Shown one piece after another: positions 9,335-17,763 of a stretch of 64,000 bases of DNA. Origin of the DNA: Pedobacter sp. B4-66. Lineage in GTDB: Bacteria > Bacteroidota > Bacteroidia > Sphingobacteriales > Sphingobacteriaceae. A program made the translations under genes and the position numbers. Location of the stretch: the NCBI RefSeq assembly GCF_018492665.1, contig NZ_JAFVME010000009.1, positions 310,001 through 374,000 of the forward strand, in the 5' to 3' direction. How positions within the stretch are numbered: the first letter of the stretch is position 1; each line of letters starts with the position of its first letter. A model generated the notes under the pieces. That model saw only the letters and a program-made list of their open reading frames with translations, ran no database searches and was not told the origin of the DNA.

Positions 9335-10426
9335 TTAGCCACTCAATTTATACAACTTACCCGGTAAAGAAATCAGAATCCCTTGCATTTCAAGGCTTAA
9401 CAGATGCATGGCAAGCTTACTCTGGGGCATTTCAGATTGTATGGCCAGCTCATCAATCCTTATAGCAGATACCTGTAACAGGTCCACAATTTTCTGTTCT
9501 TCAGCTGAAAGCCCTATCAACATTTGAGTTTGTTTAGTCTTTTGCGACTTTACCTCATCCCACCCAAGATAATAAGCCAGGTCTTTTGCATGATTAATGA
9601 GTGCTGCCCTATTCGTTTTAATCAGGAAATTACAACCTTCAGAGCTCACATCGATTGTCCTGCCCGGAAAAGCATAAACATCCCTATTGTACGAATTTGC
9701 GATATCTGCCGTAATTAAAGCCCCTCCTTTGCCCGTTGCCTCCACTACAATTGTAGCATCCGCAAGTCCGGCAATAATGCGGTTTCGTTTCGGAAAATTC
9801 TCCTTATCAGGGTTCGTGTATAATGGAAATTCAGTTAACAAACCTCCATTTAGCACCATTTTTTGTGCTGTTGGCTGATGTAAAGAAGGGTAAATCCTAT
9901 CTAATCCATGTGCAAGAACACCAATAGTGGGAATATTTTGATACAGACTTTCTTTATGTGCTGCTATATCAATGCCGTACGCCAATCCACTAACAATAAC
10001 TACATCATAATCAGCTAAGGTTACAGCCAGTTGCTTACACAACTCCCTACCATATTCTGTGGCCTTTCTGGTACCAACTATACTGATAATCCTACTATGG
10101 TTAAGGTCTGCAGTACCTTTATAGTATAACAATACAGGCGCATCAAAGCAGTGTTTTAGTCTTTTAGGATAGTTATCATCGGTATAAAACAATGCTTCAA
10201 CCTTATGCTTTTTGATAAATTTCAATTGCACTTCGGCAGTTTTTAAAGCATCATTAGCCAGAATCTGATCAGCCGTAACAGGCCCTATGCCGGGAATTTG
10301 AAGCAATTCCTTTTTACTCGCTTTAAATATAGCCTCTGCACTACCAAAATGCTCCAGTAAGCTTTTAGCTGTTACATGCCCCACACTCTTAATCAATGTA
10401 AGGCCAATTTTGTAAATTAAACTCAT
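9335..10426 (-). CDS. dprA: DNA-processing protein DprA
   Basis: A 363-residue protein of the DprA/Smf family, which protects incoming single-stranded DNA and loads RecA during natural transformation. An N-terminal helix-hairpin-helix segment (LLQIPGIGPVTADQI, about residues 40-54) precedes the Rossmann-like core with IVSGLAYGIDIAAHKESL, GVLAHGLDRIYPSLH, and FPKRNRIIAGLADATIVVEA. The last 60 residues fit the DprA winged-helix domain. The gene is divergent from blaI; the 145-nt intergenic region holds the BlaI-type operators. No other competence gene lies in the window. Confidence 0.92.
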   Translation of the reverse strand: MSLIYKIGLTLIKSVGHVTAKSLLEHFGSAEAIFKASKKELLQIPGIGPVTADQILANDALKTAEVQLKFIKKHKVEALFYTDDNYPKRLKHCFDAPVLLYYKGTADLNHSRIISIVGTRKATEYGRELCKQLAVTLADYDVVIVSGLAYGIDIAAHKESLYQNIPTIGVLAHGLDRIYPSLHQPTAQKMVLNGGLLTEFPLYTNPDKENFPKRNRIIAGLADATIVVEATGKGGALITADIANSYNRDVYAFPGRTIDVSSEGCNFLIKTNRAALINHAKDLAYYLGWDEVKSQKTKQTQMLIGLSAEEQKIVDLLQVSAIRIDELAIQSEMPQSKLAMHLLSLEMQGILISLPGKLYKLSG

Positions 10427-10500
10427 GGGCTAAATTATATATTTATTTACCCACCAACCAACATTTCAAAATAAACAACTAAAAATCAACATATTAAAAA

Positions 10501-10537
10501 CAAACTACAAAAATAGTTTGAAAACTATAAAAATAGT
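10501..10537. promoter_or_regulatory. Two BlaI/MecI-type operator dyads
   Basis: Two dyads, each with the core ACTA-N6-TAGT, at 10504-10517 (inside the longer CAAACTA/TAGTTTG repeat, 10501-10520) and 10524-10537. They are 20 bp apart centre to centre, two helical turns, so dimers would sit on the same face of the DNA. The core matches the arrangement of the staphylococcal mec/bla operator (ACTACATATGTAGT). They overlap the -33 element and spacer of the blaI promoter, as expected for autorepression. Binding is inferred. Confidence 0.65.
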
Positions 10538-10547
10538 AGTACCTTTA
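10517..10547 (+). promoter_or_regulatory. Bacteroidota-type promoter of blaI-M56 operon
   Basis: TTTG at 10517-10520, exactly 19 nt, then TACCTTTA at 10540-10547 (seven of eight to TAnnTTTG). Start of transcription is expected near 10554, about 18 nt before the blaI ATG. Both operator dyads overlap it. Confidence 0.55.
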
Positions 10548-10571
10548 ATTAACAACAATATATAATAGGTA

Positions 10572-10940
10572 ATGAGAGAACTTACAAAGGCGGAAGAACA
10601 GGTAATGCTAATTTTATGGGAGATAAAAGAGGGCTTGGTGAAGGAAGTAATAGATAAAATGACCCCACCAAAACCAGCATATAATACGGTGTCAACGGTA
10701 ATCAGGGTATTAGAGGGTAAAGGGTTTATTGACCATAAAGCCATCGGCAACACACATATCTACTTCCCTATAATAACTGAAGAAGAATACAAACACTTTG
10801 CATTTGATAAAGTAATGAATAATTACTTCGAAAATTCTTACCAGAGCTTGGTATCATTCCTTGTAAAAGAGAAAAACATGGACATGGACGAGCTCGACGA
10901 ATTGATCCAACTCGCTGAAAAACTTAAAAACAAGAAATGA
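10572..10940 (+). CDS. BlaI/MecI/CopY family transcriptional repressor
   Basis: A 122-residue winged-helix repressor. The N-terminal half has the family pattern LTKAEEQVMLILWEI, then KPAYNTVSTVIRVLEGKGFIDH as recognition helix and wing; the C-terminal half (about residues 75-120) forms the dimerisation helices and contains SFLVKEKN, the region where BlaI proteins are cleaved by their sensor protease. It overlaps the M56 gene by 4 nt (ATGA), the usual sensor-repressor coupling. Two dyads in the promoter suggest autoregulation. No beta-lactamase gene is adjacent, so the regulated targets beyond its own operon are unknown. Confidence 0.9.
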   Translation: MRELTKAEEQVMLILWEIKEGLVKEVIDKMTPPKPAYNTVSTVIRVLEGKGFIDHKAIGNTHIYFPIITEEEYKHFAFDKVMNNYFENSYQSLVSFLVKEKNMDMDELDELIQLAEKLKNKK

Positions 10941-12469
10941 TGAACTGGTTGCACTATCTGCTGGAGGCTAATCTGTATTTAGCCGCGTTTTACGGGTTTT
11001 ACCGTTTGTTTTTACACAGGGAGACCTTCTATTCTTTAAATAGAGGTTATCTTATCGCAACTAGCATCGTGGCTTTTATTATACCACTTTTGCAGGTAGG
11101 CTACCTCAACAACCTTTTAAACAATCAGCAAAATGATAGCACCTCACCCCTTCTATTTACCATAAAACTATCTGAACCAGATACTAAAAGTGGCTTAGAT
11201 TGGCTCTTTACTGACAATAACTTACTCATTGTAGGTTATTCGGCTATTGTCGCATTATTTAGCATCCAGCTTCTAATCAATATTTATAGAATAATTTTAT
11301 TATCAGTTAAGGCACCAAAAAAACGCAAAGGAAATATAATATATGTTGATCTCCCGGGTTCCTCTACCGCTTTTTCTTTTTTCAATCTATTATTTATAAA
11401 CCCTTCAATAGATAAGAAAAACGCCATTCTTAAGCATGAAATGGTACATATACAGCAAAAGCACAGCTTAGATATTATCTTTTTCGAGATCATTCAGATT
11501 CTGGCTTGGTTCAATCCAATTACCTATTTCCTTAAAAAGGACATTAAACTATTACATGAGTACATTGCCGATGGAATAACAACAGACACAGAAATCCAGA
11601 AACATGAATATGCCATGTTTCTGATACAGAACTCCTTCGGTATGATTCCTAATCAGCTTACCAATCAAATATTCAATCAATCAATATTAAAAAGGAGAAT
11701 TAACATGTTAAACAAAGAAAGATCAGCAGGAAGAGCAAGGCTCAAACTCCTGTTTGCACTGCCAATTGCCGGAGGAATGCTTTGCATGTCCACCATGGCG
11801 TTTACTAAGGATTATGCGATGATAGACCTGTATCCGGAGAAATACGAGTCAAATCAATCCGTAAAACAGGATACGTCTAAGAAAAAAGCAACTGAAATAA
11901 AAGCTGTTAAGATCAAATCAGGTGCAAAAGCTAAAACAGTAAAATTCCCGCCTCCAATTGTAACACCAGATGCACCGCCTATTGAAAAACACAAAAAAAA
12001 TGTGGATAATATTAAATTCCCACCACCTAAAGTTAAAACAGTAAAATTTCCGCCAGTAAAATTCCCTCCGCCTATTGTCAAACCCGATGCACCGGCAGCC
12101 CCAAAAAAGGCTAAATCGCTTAAGGGAGTAAAATTTCCGCCACCAATCGTTACACCAGATAAGCCTGTGCCACCCCCACCTCCCCCAGTTGAGCCAACTC
12201 AAACATCAGGAGATGAGCAAACTAATACGAATTCTCAGAAGAATCACAACAGGACGATTGATAACATAGGAGAGAACCCCTTAATTATTAACGACGGAGA
12301 AATAGTAAAGCAGCAAAAAGACAAGAGCATACACTTTACTGCCAAATCAGCAATTGTAACACCAAGAAACAATCCTGCAGCAATTGCAAAATATGGTGAA
12401 GCAGCACGAGATGGCGTCATTAAACTCGTGGAGGGTACAGTTACTTTCGAGGCGAAACCAACTAACTAA
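10937..12469 (+). CDS. M56 (BlaR1-type) membrane metallopeptidase with proline-rich tail
   Basis: A 510-residue sensor protease. Hydrophobic helices occur at about residues 5-25, 38-58, 95-120 and 275-295. The zinc motif HEMVH is at residues 167-171, followed by HSLDIIFFEIIQILAWFNPI as in the M56 family. In BlaR1-like systems the sensor degrades the paired repressor on sensing damage. After the last helix, at about 334-430, the protein has several copies of a Lys-Phe-Pro-Pro-Pro-rich unit (VKFPPPIVTPDAP-like) instead of a penicillin-binding sensor domain, so the signal is probably not a beta-lactam. The ATG at 10937 overlaps the blaI stop; a second ATG follows at 10940. Confidence 0.85.
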   Translation: MMNWLHYLLEANLYLAAFYGFYRLFLHRETFYSLNRGYLIATSIVAFIIPLLQVGYLNNLLNNQQNDSTSPLLFTIKLSEPDTKSGLDWLFTDNNLLIVGYSAIVALFSIQLLINIYRIILLSVKAPKKRKGNIIYVDLPGSSTAFSFFNLLFINPSIDKKNAILKHEMVHIQQKHSLDIIFFEIIQILAWFNPITYFLKKDIKLLHEYIADGITTDTEIQKHEYAMFLIQNSFGMIPNQLTNQIFNQSILKRRINMLNKERSAGRARLKLLFALPIAGGMLCMSTMAFTKDYAMIDLYPEKYESNQSVKQDTSKKKATEIKAVKIKSGAKAKTVKFPPPIVTPDAPPIEKHKKNVDNIKFPPPKVKTVKFPPVKFPPPIVKPDAPAAPKKAKSLKGVKFPPPIVTPDKPVPPPPPPVEPTQTSGDEQTNTNSQKNHNRTIDNIGENPLIINDGEIVKQQKDKSIHFTAKSAIVTPRNNPAAIAKYGEAARDGVIKLVEGTVTFEAKPTN

Positions 12470-12472
12470 CCC

Positions 12473-13105
12473 TTACTGAGGTATGTAAACCACGTATTTG
12501 GTTTCAAAAAACTCTTCTTCAAAGTAAGCTGAAAGCGGATATAATTCCGCTTTTAGTCGTGATTCAGAAATCTCTTCCTTCAAATCACCTCCCTTTAAAT
12601 ACAGTATACCGTTAGCAATGGCGTTTTTTGAATCCTTATTAAACTTACCTTTTACCCAAGGATAAAAGTCAATAAGCCTTGTAACCGCTCTCGAAACCAC
12701 AAAATCATACTTATCAGCGATCTGTTCGGCTCTTAAATGACTGGCCTTAACGTTTGTTAAACCCAATGCCAAAGCCACTTCAGTAACTACTTTAATCTTT
12801 TTACCGATAGAATCTACCAGATGAAACTGAGTTTCAGGGAAAAGAATAGCCAAAGGAATTCCAGGGAAACCACCTCCGGTACCAACATCCAATACCCGCT
12901 CTCCTGCTTTAAAAGTGCAGAATTTAGCAATTCCAAGCGAATGAAGAATATGACGTTCATATAATTCATCAATGTCTTTTCTTGAAATTACATTGATCTG
13001 GGAGTTCCAGAAACTGTACAATTCATACAATTGATCGAACTGAGCTATCTGCTGATCTGTTAGCTCTTTAAAATATTTCTGTATAAGAGTAGACTTTATT
13101 TCCAC
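12473..13105 (-). CDS. rsmG: 16S rRNA (guanine-N7)-methyltransferase RsmG
   Basis: A 210-residue SAM-dependent methyltransferase that makes m7G at position 527 (E. coli numbering) of 16S rRNA. The SAM-binding motif is VLDVGTGGGFPGIPLAI and further family features are RHILHSLG, the acidic motif end FHLVDSIGKK and the catalytic-region VVSRAVTRL. Length is normal for the family. It overlaps the start-proximal glycosyltransferase gene upstream by 10 nt, so both come from one transcript. The stop lies 3 nt from that of the convergent M56 gene. Loss of RsmG is known to give low-level streptomycin resistance. Confidence 0.93.
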   Translation of the reverse strand: MEIKSTLIQKYFKELTDQQIAQFDQLYELYSFWNSQINVISRKDIDELYERHILHSLGIAKFCTFKAGERVLDVGTGGGFPGIPLAILFPETQFHLVDSIGKKIKVVTEVALALGLTNVKASHLRAEQIADKYDFVVSRAVTRLIDFYPWVKGKFNKDSKNAIANGILYLKGGDLKEEISESRLKAELYPLSAYFEEEFFETKYVVYIPQ

Positions 13106-14217
13106 TGGACTTTTTTAACAAATATAGACACAATGCCGTTAAACACTAGAAAAATGAACAATAGAATATCCAAAATAGGAAACCAGAAGCTCAAATTACC
13201 ATAACTTAACCGCTTTAAAAGGCGGGGATAAACAAAACACCTTATTATAATACTCAAAACAAAAACTCCTAATGCTATATATAAGGTAGCTTTAAAAAAC
13301 AATAATGCAGTAAAGAAAGCATAAAAAAGGAACTGAATGATAATCTGCGAAGACAAAATAAACTTGTGCTTCCCTTTATACATCTTTCCTGCACCAAAAT
13401 GTCTTTTCTTTTGTCTCAGATATGCACCGAAACTTGTATTGGGCTCACTCCAAACATGAGCATCTTTATTGATAGAAATCGTTGTATTGCTCTTAGTAGC
13501 GTGTGCATTCACAAATAAATCGTCATCACCAGAGGGAATATGCATGTGCGCAGCGAAGCCCTTATTCTTAAAAAACAACGATTTTTTATATGCCATATTT
13601 CGGCCAACACCCATATAAGGCATACCTTTTAGTGCAAATGAAAGGTAATTTACCGCTGTAAAAAAAGTCTCAAAACGAATTAATGCGTTTAATATTCCTC
13701 TCTGTTTCATATAAGGAGAGTACCCTAAAAGGATATCTACGCTATCATCTTCCGGTTGTTGCATCCCCAACAACCAGTCTTGCGAGGCTGGCAAACAATC
13801 GGCATCAGTAAAAACCAGCCACTCATTCGACGCTGCTTTAATACCCATGGTAACTGCAAATTTCTTACCGGCAATAAACTTTTCGCCTTCATTTACCTGA
13901 ACAACTTTTAAGTGCTTATACTGTTTCTGAAATGATTCCAATAATTCACGCGTACCATCCCACGATCTATCATTCACAACAACAACCTCATAATCAGGAT
14001 AATTCTGTTCAAGAACAGAAGGCAAGTACTCTGTAAGGTTATTAAACTCATTTCTGGCACAAACCACAACGCTCAATGGCTTCCTACCTGTTTCAGGAAG
14101 ACCATCTATTTTAACTAAAGCTAGTTTTAAGTGAACAAAGAGACTAAAATATAGCTGTACTAAGAAGCAAAAGATTAAAGCGCCGAGCAGGCAACTCTCA
14201 ATTAAGGTTAATTCCAC
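13096..14217 (-). CDS. Family 2 glycosyltransferase, membrane-anchored
   Basis: A 373-residue GT2 enzyme. An N-terminal hydrophobic helix (about residues 5-27) anchors it; the GT-A domain begins with LSVVVCARNEFNNL and carries the nucleotide-sugar and metal-binding FTDADC motif, then GRNMAYKKSLF and SGDDDLFVNAHA. Two or three helices follow at about 285-365. This layout is that of poly-beta-GlcNAc/ceramide-type or cell-envelope GT2 enzymes; donor and acceptor cannot be told. It overlaps rsmG by 10 nt. The divergent tgt gene shares its upstream region. Confidence 0.82.
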   Translation of the reverse strand: MELTLIESCLLGALIFCFLVQLYFSLFVHLKLALVKIDGLPETGRKPLSVVVCARNEFNNLTEYLPSVLEQNYPDYEVVVVNDRSWDGTRELLESFQKQYKHLKVVQVNEGEKFIAGKKFAVTMGIKAASNEWLVFTDADCLPASQDWLLGMQQPEDDSVDILLGYSPYMKQRGILNALIRFETFFTAVNYLSFALKGMPYMGVGRNMAYKKSLFFKNKGFAAHMHIPSGDDDLFVNAHATKSNTTISINKDAHVWSEPNTSFGAYLRQKKRHFGAGKMYKGKHKFILSSQIIIQFLFYAFFTALLFFKATLYIALGVFVLSIIIRCFVYPRLLKRLSYGNLSFWFPILDILLFIFLVFNGIVSIFVKKVQWK

Positions 14218-14312
14218 GATGTATTTTTGTAACCGGCAAATTTCTCATTTTTAATCTGTAATGCACATTTATGTTGATAAAAAATTTAGACCGTAAATAG
14301 CTGGTTTTTTGC

Positions 14313-14320
14313 TACTTTTG
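14313..14320 (+). promoter_or_regulatory. Putative -7 element of the tgt promoter
   Basis: TACTTTTG matches TAnnTTTG exactly and is followed by GC, a common context in this phylum. It would start transcription near 14327, about 50 nt before the ATG at 14378. No good TTTG lies at the expected distance upstream, so confidence is limited. Confidence 0.4.
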
Positions 14321-14377
14321 CGCAGATTTTTAAACGTATATATTAATAGGTGTAAAAAATCAAATAATTATACACAG

Positions 14378-15508
14378 ATGAAGTTTAGTTTAGAGGCAAA
14401 AGATATACATTCAAAAGCAAGAGCAGGGACAGTTACAACAGATCACGGAGAGATACAAACTCCAATTTTCATGCCCGTAGGTACCGCAGGAACAGTTAAA
14501 GCAGTACACCAAAGAGAGCTTAAAGAAGATATCGATGCCAAAATAATTCTTGGAAACACCTACCATTTATATCTTAGACCAGGACTGGATGTTCTGGAAC
14601 AAGCTGGCGGATTGCATAAATTCATCGGCTGGGACCGTCCTATTTTAACAGATAGTGGTGGTTATCAAGTATATTCTTTGAGCAAAGTAAGAAAAATCAA
14701 AGAAGAAGGAGTTACCTTTCGTTCGCATATAGATGGTTCAAAACACCTGTTTACACCAGAATATGCAATGGATATACAGCGTACCATCGGGGCCGACATC
14801 ATTATGGCTTTTGATGAATGCACGCCGTACCCATGCGATTATAAATATGCAGCTTCATCTATTCACATGACGCACCGCTGGTTAAAGCGCTGCTGTGACA
14901 GATTCGACTCTACAGAGCCTAAGTATGGCTTCAATCAAACCCTTTTCCCTATCGTACAGGGTTCTGTTTATAAAGATTTAAGGAAAAAATCAGCAGATTT
15001 TATTGCATCTATGGACCGTGAGGGCAATGCAATAGGTGGTTTATCTGTTGGTGAGCCTGCTGAAGAAATGTACGGCATGACCGAAGTTGTATGTGATATT
15101 TTACCATACGAAAAACCTCGTTATTTAATGGGCGTAGGTACTCCTATCAATATTTTAGAGAATATTGCGTTAGGAGTAGATATGTTTGATTGCGTAATGC
15201 CTACAAGAAACGCCAGAAATGGTATGCTTTTCACTAAAAACGGTATCATTAATATAGGTAACAAGAAGTGGGCAAACGACTTCTCACCAATTGAAGCTGA
15301 TAGCGATCTACATGCAGACCAAGTTTACTCTAAAGCCTATTTAAGGCATTTAATGCACTCAAAAGAGATGCTAGGTGCACAAATTGCTACACTACATAAC
15401 CTACATTTTTACCTGTGGTTGGTTAAACAAGCTCGCGAAAAAATCATCGCAGGCGAGTTTTATGCATGGAAAAACAAAATGGTAACTATCTTAGGGAATA
15501 AATTGTAA
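14378..15508 (+). CDS. tgt: Queuine tRNA-ribosyltransferase Tgt
   Basis: A 376-residue tRNA-guanine transglycosylase, which swaps guanine 34 of GUN-anticodon tRNAs for preQ1 in queuosine synthesis. Conserved blocks include LTDSGGYQVYSL, the VQGSVYKDLR motif, GGLSVGEP, and the GVDMFDCVMPTRNARNG block with the nucleophilic Asp. The usual zinc cluster CxCxxC...H is altered: Ser309, Leu311 and Asp314 stand in for the three Cys, while His340 is kept. I start at the ATG at 14378 (MKFSLEAKDIHS); the earlier TTG at 14309 lies upstream of the predicted transcription start. It abuts the next gene, whose ATG directly follows the stop. Confidence 0.93.
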   Translation: MKFSLEAKDIHSKARAGTVTTDHGEIQTPIFMPVGTAGTVKAVHQRELKEDIDAKIILGNTYHLYLRPGLDVLEQAGGLHKFIGWDRPILTDSGGYQVYSLSKVRKIKEEGVTFRSHIDGSKHLFTPEYAMDIQRTIGADIIMAFDECTPYPCDYKYAASSIHMTHRWLKRCCDRFDSTEPKYGFNQTLFPIVQGSVYKDLRKKSADFIASMDREGNAIGGLSVGEPAEEMYGMTEVVCDILPYEKPRYLMGVGTPINILENIALGVDMFDCVMPTRNARNGMLFTKNGIINIGNKKWANDFSPIEADSDLHADQVYSKAYLRHLMHSKEMLGAQIATLHNLHFYLWLVKQAREKIIAGEFYAWKNKMVTILGNKL

Positions 15509-16612
15509 ATGAGTTTCTTTAAAGACAGGATTAAAATCATCGACTGGTACATTATCAGTAAGTATCTGGGTACATTTCTGTATACCCTTACCTTATTTGT
15601 GGTGATCATCATTATTTTTGACTTGTCGGAGAAACTGGATGACTTTTTAAGTGCAAACCTCACCTTTTGGCAGGTTGTGACCCTGTATTACGCAGGCTCT
15701 ATCCCCTTTTACGTTAATATGCTCTCGCCCTTGATCAACTTTATTGCCGTAATTTTCTTTACCGCAAAGATGGCTGATCAGACAGAAATCGTACCCATTC
15801 TAAGTGGAGGAGTAAGCTTTAACCGCTTCCTTTTACCCTATTTTGTATCCGCATTTGTCATATTCTCCGTAAATCTGGCTTCAAATCTTTTCATTCTACC
15901 CTATACAAATCAGCTTAAAAACAGCTTCGAAAACACCTATGTAAAGAAGAATGCATCACCCAGCAAGAACAATATCCACATGAAATTAGATGCGAATACC
16001 TACATCTATATGGATAGTTTTGACAACAAAACAAAGAAAGGATCAAGGTTCTCCCTTGATAATTTTAAGGGAGATGTACTTACAAAAAAGCTTGTTGCAG
16101 AGGAAATACAGTATGATTCTTTAAAAAGATCATGGAGGCTTACCAATTATTCAGTAAGGTATATCAATGGCTTAAAAGAAACCTTTGTTAGAGAATTAGT
16201 AAAACCAAAGGACACTGTACTTGACATGAGACCAGATGATTTCTCGGCCTACGACAATATCTTTGAGAACCTGAGTAACAAAGAGTTATCAGACAAAATT
16301 AGAAAAGAAAAGACCAGAGGAACTGGCATTTGGAACGATCTGTTGTTTGAGCAGTACAAACGCTACTTACATCCGCTTTCAGCCTTCGTTTTAACTCTAA
16401 TTGGCGTAGCATTATCATCCCGTAAGGTACGTGGAGGTGTTGGTTTACCTCTTGGAATAGGCATATTATTAAGCTTTGGCTATATCGTAATGAACCAATT
16501 TGCCAAGATGTTCTCCCTAAAAGGAGGCGCTTCTCCGTTATTTGCAGTACTTGCTCCCACCCTATTTTTTGGCTTGTTAGGCTATTATTTACTGAGAAAA
16601 GCCCCTAAATAA
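15509..16612 (+). CDS. LptF/LptG family permease (YjgP/YjgQ)
   Basis: A 367-residue inner-membrane protein with three hydrophobic helices near the N-terminus (about residues 15-120), a soluble jellyroll-like periplasmic region (about 130-265) and three helices at the end. The C-terminal EQYKRYLHPLSAFVLTLIGVALSS and GGVGLPLGIGI are family signatures. LptF and LptG form the membrane part of the ABC exporter that lifts lipopolysaccharide toward the outer membrane. From sequence alone I cannot say whether it is the F or the G partner; the second copy is not in this window. Its ATG directly follows the tgt stop, so it is cotranscribed with tgt. Confidence 0.87.
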   Translation: MSFFKDRIKIIDWYIISKYLGTFLYTLTLFVVIIIIFDLSEKLDDFLSANLTFWQVVTLYYAGSIPFYVNMLSPLINFIAVIFFTAKMADQTEIVPILSGGVSFNRFLLPYFVSAFVIFSVNLASNLFILPYTNQLKNSFENTYVKKNASPSKNNIHMKLDANTYIYMDSFDNKTKKGSRFSLDNFKGDVLTKKLVAEEIQYDSLKRSWRLTNYSVRYINGLKETFVRELVKPKDTVLDMRPDDFSAYDNIFENLSNKELSDKIRKEKTRGTGIWNDLLFEQYKRYLHPLSAFVLTLIGVALSSRKVRGGVGLPLGIGILLSFGYIVMNQFAKMFSLKGGASPLFAVLAPTLFFGLLGYYLLRKAPK

Positions 16613-16672
16613 TGTCCCGGTTACACCAGAAACATCTGTAACCAAAAACCCCTTTTAATCTTACATTTTACT

Positions 16673-17305
16673 GTGTTTATATGGGACTTTACAGGCATCT
16701 TGGGCGAATTAATACCTATTGATATCATTTACTCTTTTTACGGCCTATTAGAGCCTTTAATAAAGAAACAACGCATCCTAATACCGGATGTCATCGTAGG
16801 CTTAATCATCATTACAGGCATCTATCTTATCTTTAAATTCGAATCAAAGTACACTTTAGGCATCATTTTCGGGCTTACTCCAGCCCTTGGATCCAGCTTA
16901 TTTGCCACCATAAACTCCACATTAGTTCAAAAAAGCGACCATAAAATCATTGGATTTTATGAGATTTCAGGAGCTTTTTTCTGGATCACACTGTATCGTT
17001 TGTTCGACAAAACGCTCCTTACCGAGACATTCAATTTGAGTGTTATCGACTGGATTTACCTGACCGTTTTAGGTACCATTTGCACCGCCCTCGCCTATGT
17101 TGCCGGCGTGTCGGTGATTCGTACTTTGTCGGCTTTTAGGGTGGCGTTCATCACCAACCTCGAGCCCGTATACGGCATCATTTTAGCCTTCATTTTCTTC
17201 GGAACCAAAGAGGCAATGTCTACCGGATTTTACCTCGGAGCCACTCTCATTTTAGGCTCAGTTTCCCTATACCCCATCTACAAAAAAAGAAGGAATTTAC
17301 ACTAG
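16673..17305 (+). CDS. EamA/DMT-family transporter, N-terminally truncated (possible pseudogene)
   Basis: A 210-residue hydrophobic protein whose last 150 residues match a complete second EamA domain (TPALGSSLFATINSTL, then LGTICTALAYVAGVSVIRTL and TNLEPVYGIILAF). Full-length family members have two such domains, about 290 residues and ten helices. Here only the end of the first domain (LLEPLIKKQRI) is present. The frame opens with a GTG at 16673 and only 60 nt separate it from the previous stop, too little to encode the missing 80 or so residues in any frame. It is therefore probably a decayed remnant after a deletion, though the rest of the frame is intact. Confidence 0.6.
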   Translation: MFIWDFTGILGELIPIDIIYSFYGLLEPLIKKQRILIPDVIVGLIIITGIYLIFKFESKYTLGIIFGLTPALGSSLFATINSTLVQKSDHKIIGFYEISGAFFWITLYRLFDKTLLTETFNLSVIDWIYLTVLGTICTALAYVAGVSVIRTLSAFRVAFITNLEPVYGIILAFIFFGTKEAMSTGFYLGATLILGSVSLYPIYKKRRNLH

Positions 17306-17763
17306 CAATCTGCCCCTTCTAACGAGGGGGAGGAGGGTAATTCTGCGCAGTAAAAACTCACCAACAACGCTCACATCAAAGTGTAAACAGAAGCCAAAAT
17401 CAAGCTCTATAACTCAACCCATTTCGCCTCAAAATACCGCGCATTTCTCCAGTATTTTACAGCAACACATTCACCATTCCCGTATACATCGTCAAATTTT
17501 AACGAAGAATTTTTGTTGCATTTTAAGCGTAATTAGTGTACCTTAATGGCAGATTCCGACAACCTGAAATAAATTAGCTCCAGAAATCAAAAACCAATCA
17601 TTTCAGCGCTAACAATTCACAAAAATCAGAATTACATCACTTTAAACAGATTAATATATTTATTTAAAAATCAGTAAATTAAATACTTTTAAATAAATTA
17701 AAAAATTACAAATACGAACGCATAAAAAATTACAAATACTAATTGTTTTAGCAAACACAATAA
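17306..17763. other. 458-nt AT-rich intergenic region with short repeats
   Basis: No coding sequence is supported here. Near 17311-17336 there is a C-rich then G-rich stretch (CCCCTTCTAACGAGGGGG) that could fold weakly. The second half is very AT-rich and leads into the metalloprotease gene. No full promoter match is visible. Confidence 0.5.
17700..17739. repeat. 16-bp direct repeat upstream of the metalloprotease gene
   Basis: AAAAAATTACAAATAC occurs at 17700-17715 and again at 17724-17739, offset by 24 bp. It lies 25-64 nt upstream of the start codon at 17764 and may be a regulator-binding site or slippage product. Confidence 0.6.
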
